A stretch of DNA of 25,626 nucleotides, taken from positions 1 to 25,626 of the forward strand of contig CAJJXN010000016.1 in assembly GCA_905197115.1 (NCBI GenBank), given 5' to 3'. Every line of letters starts with the position of its first letter. Within the stretch, counting starts at the first letter, position 1. The translations under genes were made by a program, and so were the position numbers. Source of the DNA: an uncultured Bacillota bacterium. GTDB taxonomy: Bacteria > Bacillota_I > Bacilli_A > RFN20 > CAG-631. The notes beneath the pieces were generated by a model. The model worked only from the letters and a program-made list of their open reading frames with translations, did not search any database and had not been told where the DNA came from. Below are positions 23,397-25,626 of this stretch, one piece after another.

Positions 23397-25457
23397 ATGG
23401 CGCGACAATTTAGTTTAGAAAAGACAAGAAATATTGGAATTATGGCTCACATTGATGCTGGTAAAACTACGACGACTGAAAGAATTCTTTTCTTTACAGG
23501 AGTTACTCATAAATTAGGTGAAGTACATGATGGTACAGCAACAATGGACTGGATGGAACAAGAACGTGAACGTGGTATCACGATTACAAGTGCTGCTACA
23601 ACAGCTCAATGGAAAAATCATAGAATTAACATTATTGACACTCCAGGGCACGTAGACTTTACGGTAGAAGTAGAAAGATCTTTACGTGTACTTGATGGTG
23701 CTGTAACTGTTTTAGATGGAAAAAATGGTGTTGAATCCCAAACTGAAACAGTATGGCGTCAAGGTAGCAAATATAATGTCCCTCGAATTGTTTTCGCTAA
23801 TAAACTTGATGCTATCGGTGCAGATTTTGATATGTGTGTTCGCTCAATGCATACAAGATTAGAAGCGAATGCATGTGCTATCCAATATCCAATTGGTCGT
23901 GAAAATATGTTTAATGGTATTGTAGATATTATTGAACAAAAAGCATATTACTATCACGATGACAAAGGTCTTAAAATTACAGAAGAAGCAATTCCTGAAA
24001 ATTTAGTTGAAAAAGTTCAAGAATTAAGAACCGCATTATTTGAAGCAGTTTCTCAATTTGATGATGAATTCTGTGAAAAATATTTGTTAGGTGAAGAATT
24101 AAGTGTTGCTGAAATTAAAAAAGCAATTCGTAAAGGAGTTCTAACGGGTGAATTCTTCCCAGTATTATGTGGAGCTTCTTATAAAAATAAAGGTATTCAA
24201 TTATTAATGGATGCAGTTATTGATTATTTACCTTCTCCATTAGATGTTCCAGCAACTAAAGGAACTTTGAATGGGGATGAAGTATTATGTCAAGCAAGTG
24301 ATGATGCACCTTTTGCTGCATTAGCATTTAAAGTTATGACAGATCCATATGTTGGAAAATTAACTTTCTTTAGAGTTTATTCTGGTTCAATTACTTCAGG
24401 AACTTATGTATTAAATTCAACAAAAGGTAAAAAAGAAAGATTTAGTCGTATTTTACAAATGCACTCTAACTCTAGAACTGAAATAAATCAAGTATATAGT
24501 GGAGATATTGCAGCAGCTGTAGGTTTAAAAGATGTAGGTACAGGAGACACTTTAACGAGTGAAAATTTCCCAATTGTTTTAGAATCAATGGTTTTCCCAG
24601 AACCAGTTATTTCTCAAGCAATTGAACCAAAATCAAAAAATGACCAAGATAAATTATCGATTGCTTTATCTAAGTTAGCTGAAGAAGATCCAACATTTAA
24701 AGCTTATACAAATGCTGAAACGGGACAAACCGTTATTAGTGGTATGGGTGAATTGCACTTAGATATTATCGTAGATCGTTTAAAAAGAGAATTTAAAGTG
24801 GAAGCAAATATTGGTGCTCCACAAGTAGCATATCGTGAAACCATTCGTTCTTCTGCTGAATGTGAAGGTAAATTCGTTCGTCAATCCGGTGGTAAAGGAC
24901 AATATGGTCACGTATGGGTTAAATTTGAACCAAACCCTGGTAAAGGATTTGAATTCGTTGATGCAGTTGTTGGTGGAACCGTTCCACGTGAATATATTAA
25001 GCCAACAAGAGATGGATTAATTGATGCTTTACAAGGTGGTTTAATTGCAGGTTATCCAGCAATTGATGTAAAAGCAACATTATTTGATGGATCTTCACAT
25101 GATGTAGACTCAAGTGAAGCTGCTTATAAAGTGGCTGCTTCCTTAGCTTTAAAAGAAGCGGCTAAAAAATGTAATCCTGTAATTTTGGAACCAATTATGG
25201 ATGTTGAAGTAACTGTTCCTCAAGATTATATGGGTGATGTTATGGGAAATATTAGTGCTAAACGTGGAAAAATTGATGGTATGGAAAGTAAAGGAAATGC
25301 ACAAATTATTCGCGCGTCTATGCCACTTGCTGAAATGTTTGGTTATGCTACAACACTTCGTTCAATTACTCAAGGTCGTGGAACCTTCTCAATGCAATTC
25401 TCACGCTACGAAGAAGCTCCAAGATTTATTGTTGAGCAATTGACAAAAGCAAAATAA
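23397..25457 (+). CDS. fusA: Translation elongation factor G
   Basis: 686 residues. G1 is AHIDAGKT (17-24), switch I includes RGITITSAATT, G3 is DTPGH, and G4 is NKLD (in ANKLDAIGADF; most EF-G have NKMDKxGADF). Domain IV shows GGKGQYGHVWVKF, and domain V ends with TQGRGTFSMQFSRYEEAP. It is a GTPase that moves tRNA and mRNA through the ribosome after each peptide bond. GGAGGG precedes the ATG. The length and motifs are intact; it is third in the str operon, 31 nt after rpsG. Confidence 0.98.
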   Translation: MARQFSLEKTRNIGIMAHIDAGKTTTTERILFFTGVTHKLGEVHDGTATMDWMEQERERGITITSAATTAQWKNHRINIIDTPGHVDFTVEVERSLRVLDGAVTVLDGKNGVESQTETVWRQGSKYNVPRIVFANKLDAIGADFDMCVRSMHTRLEANACAIQYPIGRENMFNGIVDIIEQKAYYYHDDKGLKITEEAIPENLVEKVQELRTALFEAVSQFDDEFCEKYLLGEELSVAEIKKAIRKGVLTGEFFPVLCGASYKNKGIQLLMDAVIDYLPSPLDVPATKGTLNGDEVLCQASDDAPFAALAFKVMTDPYVGKLTFFRVYSGSITSGTYVLNSTKGKKERFSRILQMHSNSRTEINQVYSGDIAAAVGLKDVGTGDTLTSENFPIVLESMVFPEPVISQAIEPKSKNDQDKLSIALSKLAEEDPTFKAYTNAETGQTVISGMGELHLDIIVDRLKREFKVEANIGAPQVAYRETIRSSAECEGKFVRQSGGKGQYGHVWVKFEPNPGKGFEFVDAVVGGTVPREYIKPTRDGLIDALQGGLIAGYPAIDVKATLFDGSSHDVDSSEAAYKVAASLALKEAAKKCNPVILEPIMDVEVTVPQDYMGDVMGNISAKRGKIDGMESKGNAQIIRASMPLAEMFGYATTLRSITQGRGTFSMQFSRYEEAPRFIVEQLTKAK

Positions 25458-25483
25458 TAAAGTCAATATTAATTAAAAGTATA

Positions 25484-25512
25484 TTGATTTTCATTATAAA
25501 TTTTATTAAAAT
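25484..25512 (+). promoter_or_regulatory. Candidate internal promoter for tuf
   Basis: TTGATT (25484-25489), 17-bp spacer, TAAAAT (25507-25512) in the 90-nt gap between fusA and tuf. A weak A/T hairpin (TCAATAT at 25463-25469 with ATATTGA at 25481-25487) overlaps the -35 and could reduce read-through from fusA. Confidence 0.5.
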
Positions 25513-25547
25513 AAAATAGAGAAAGAAAAACAGGAGGAAAATTTAAA

Positions 25548-25626
25548 ATGGCAAAAGAAAAATTTGATAGAAGTAAGCCACATGTTAACATTGGTACTAT
25601 CGGTCACGTTGACCATGGTAAAACTA
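25548..25626 (+). CDS. tuf: Translation elongation factor Tu, 5' part
   Basis: The first 26 codons (MAKEKFDRSKPHVNIGTIGH, then VDHGKT) are present before the window ends; this contains G1, GHVDHGKT. EF-Tu delivers aminoacyl-tRNA to the ribosome. CAGGAGGAAA is the ribosome site. It is the fourth gene of the str operon, probably with an extra promoter of its own. Confidence 0.97.
   Translation, partial: MAKEKFDRSKPHVNIGTIGHVDHGKT

Noticed and set aside
1..25626. tRNA, rRNA, CRISPR arrays, insertion sequences or prophage genes
   Set aside because: I saw no repeat-spacer pattern, cloverleaf, rRNA-like stretch, transposase, integrase or phage structural gene. The intergenic gaps are all under 300 bases and hold mainly promoters and terminators.

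Overview
The window is low-GC, tightly packed DNA from a Gram-positive, spore-forming bacterium, most likely a gut-associated member of the Bacilli/Erysipelotrichia-like Firmicutes. The evidence is AT-rich sequence with T-tailed intrinsic terminators, strong AGGAGG-type ribosome sites, a Firmicute-type str operon (rpsL-rpsG-fusA-tuf), and sporulation genes (spoVT, yabP, yqfC, yqfD, two CotF-like coat genes). I cannot name the genus. The first ~450 bases look foreign: they are visibly richer in GC, encode the C-terminal part of a Bacteroidetes-type O-antigen ligase, and run straight into the 3' end of yabP. The simplest explanation is an assembly chimera.

Layout. 1-450: foreign O-antigen ligase fragment. 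231-1575 (minus): spoVT, rqcP, yabP, with the yabP ribosome site buried in a hairpin that contains the rqcP stop codon. 1728-6051 (plus): rpsU, a large secreted lipoprotein, then yqfC-yqfD-phoH. 6074-9890 (plus): a two-gene operon for exported proteins, driven by a promoter with ten consecutive G residues between -35 and -10. The second protein (1000 aa) ends in a Hint (hedgehog/intein) autoprocessing domain. 9946-20361 (minus): cshB-nfo (RNA helicase and endonuclease IV), an SPFH/zinc-ribbon pair resembling YdjI/YdjG, rlmA plus a TIM-barrel sugar isomerase-like gene, a VanZ protein with an ~800-residue Big-domain ectodomain inserted after its first helix, and an extended SDR. 20406-22307 (plus): TVP38/DedA-type membrane protein, a small membrane protein, and a pair of CotF-like coat genes. 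22327-end (plus): str operon, with tuf cut by the window edge.

How the parts fit. Much of the window is housekeeping and sporulation genes in fragments of the order known from Bacillus: spoVT..rqcP-yabP, rpsU..yqfC-yqfD-phoH, and cshB-nfo. The accessory layer is the cell surface: the lipoprotein, the two-gene exported operon and the VanZ-Big protein. The most interesting unit is 6074-9890. A slippage-prone G tract in the promoter spacer, as in Neisseria porA, would switch or tune expression of a surface protein that may cleave itself through its Hint domain.
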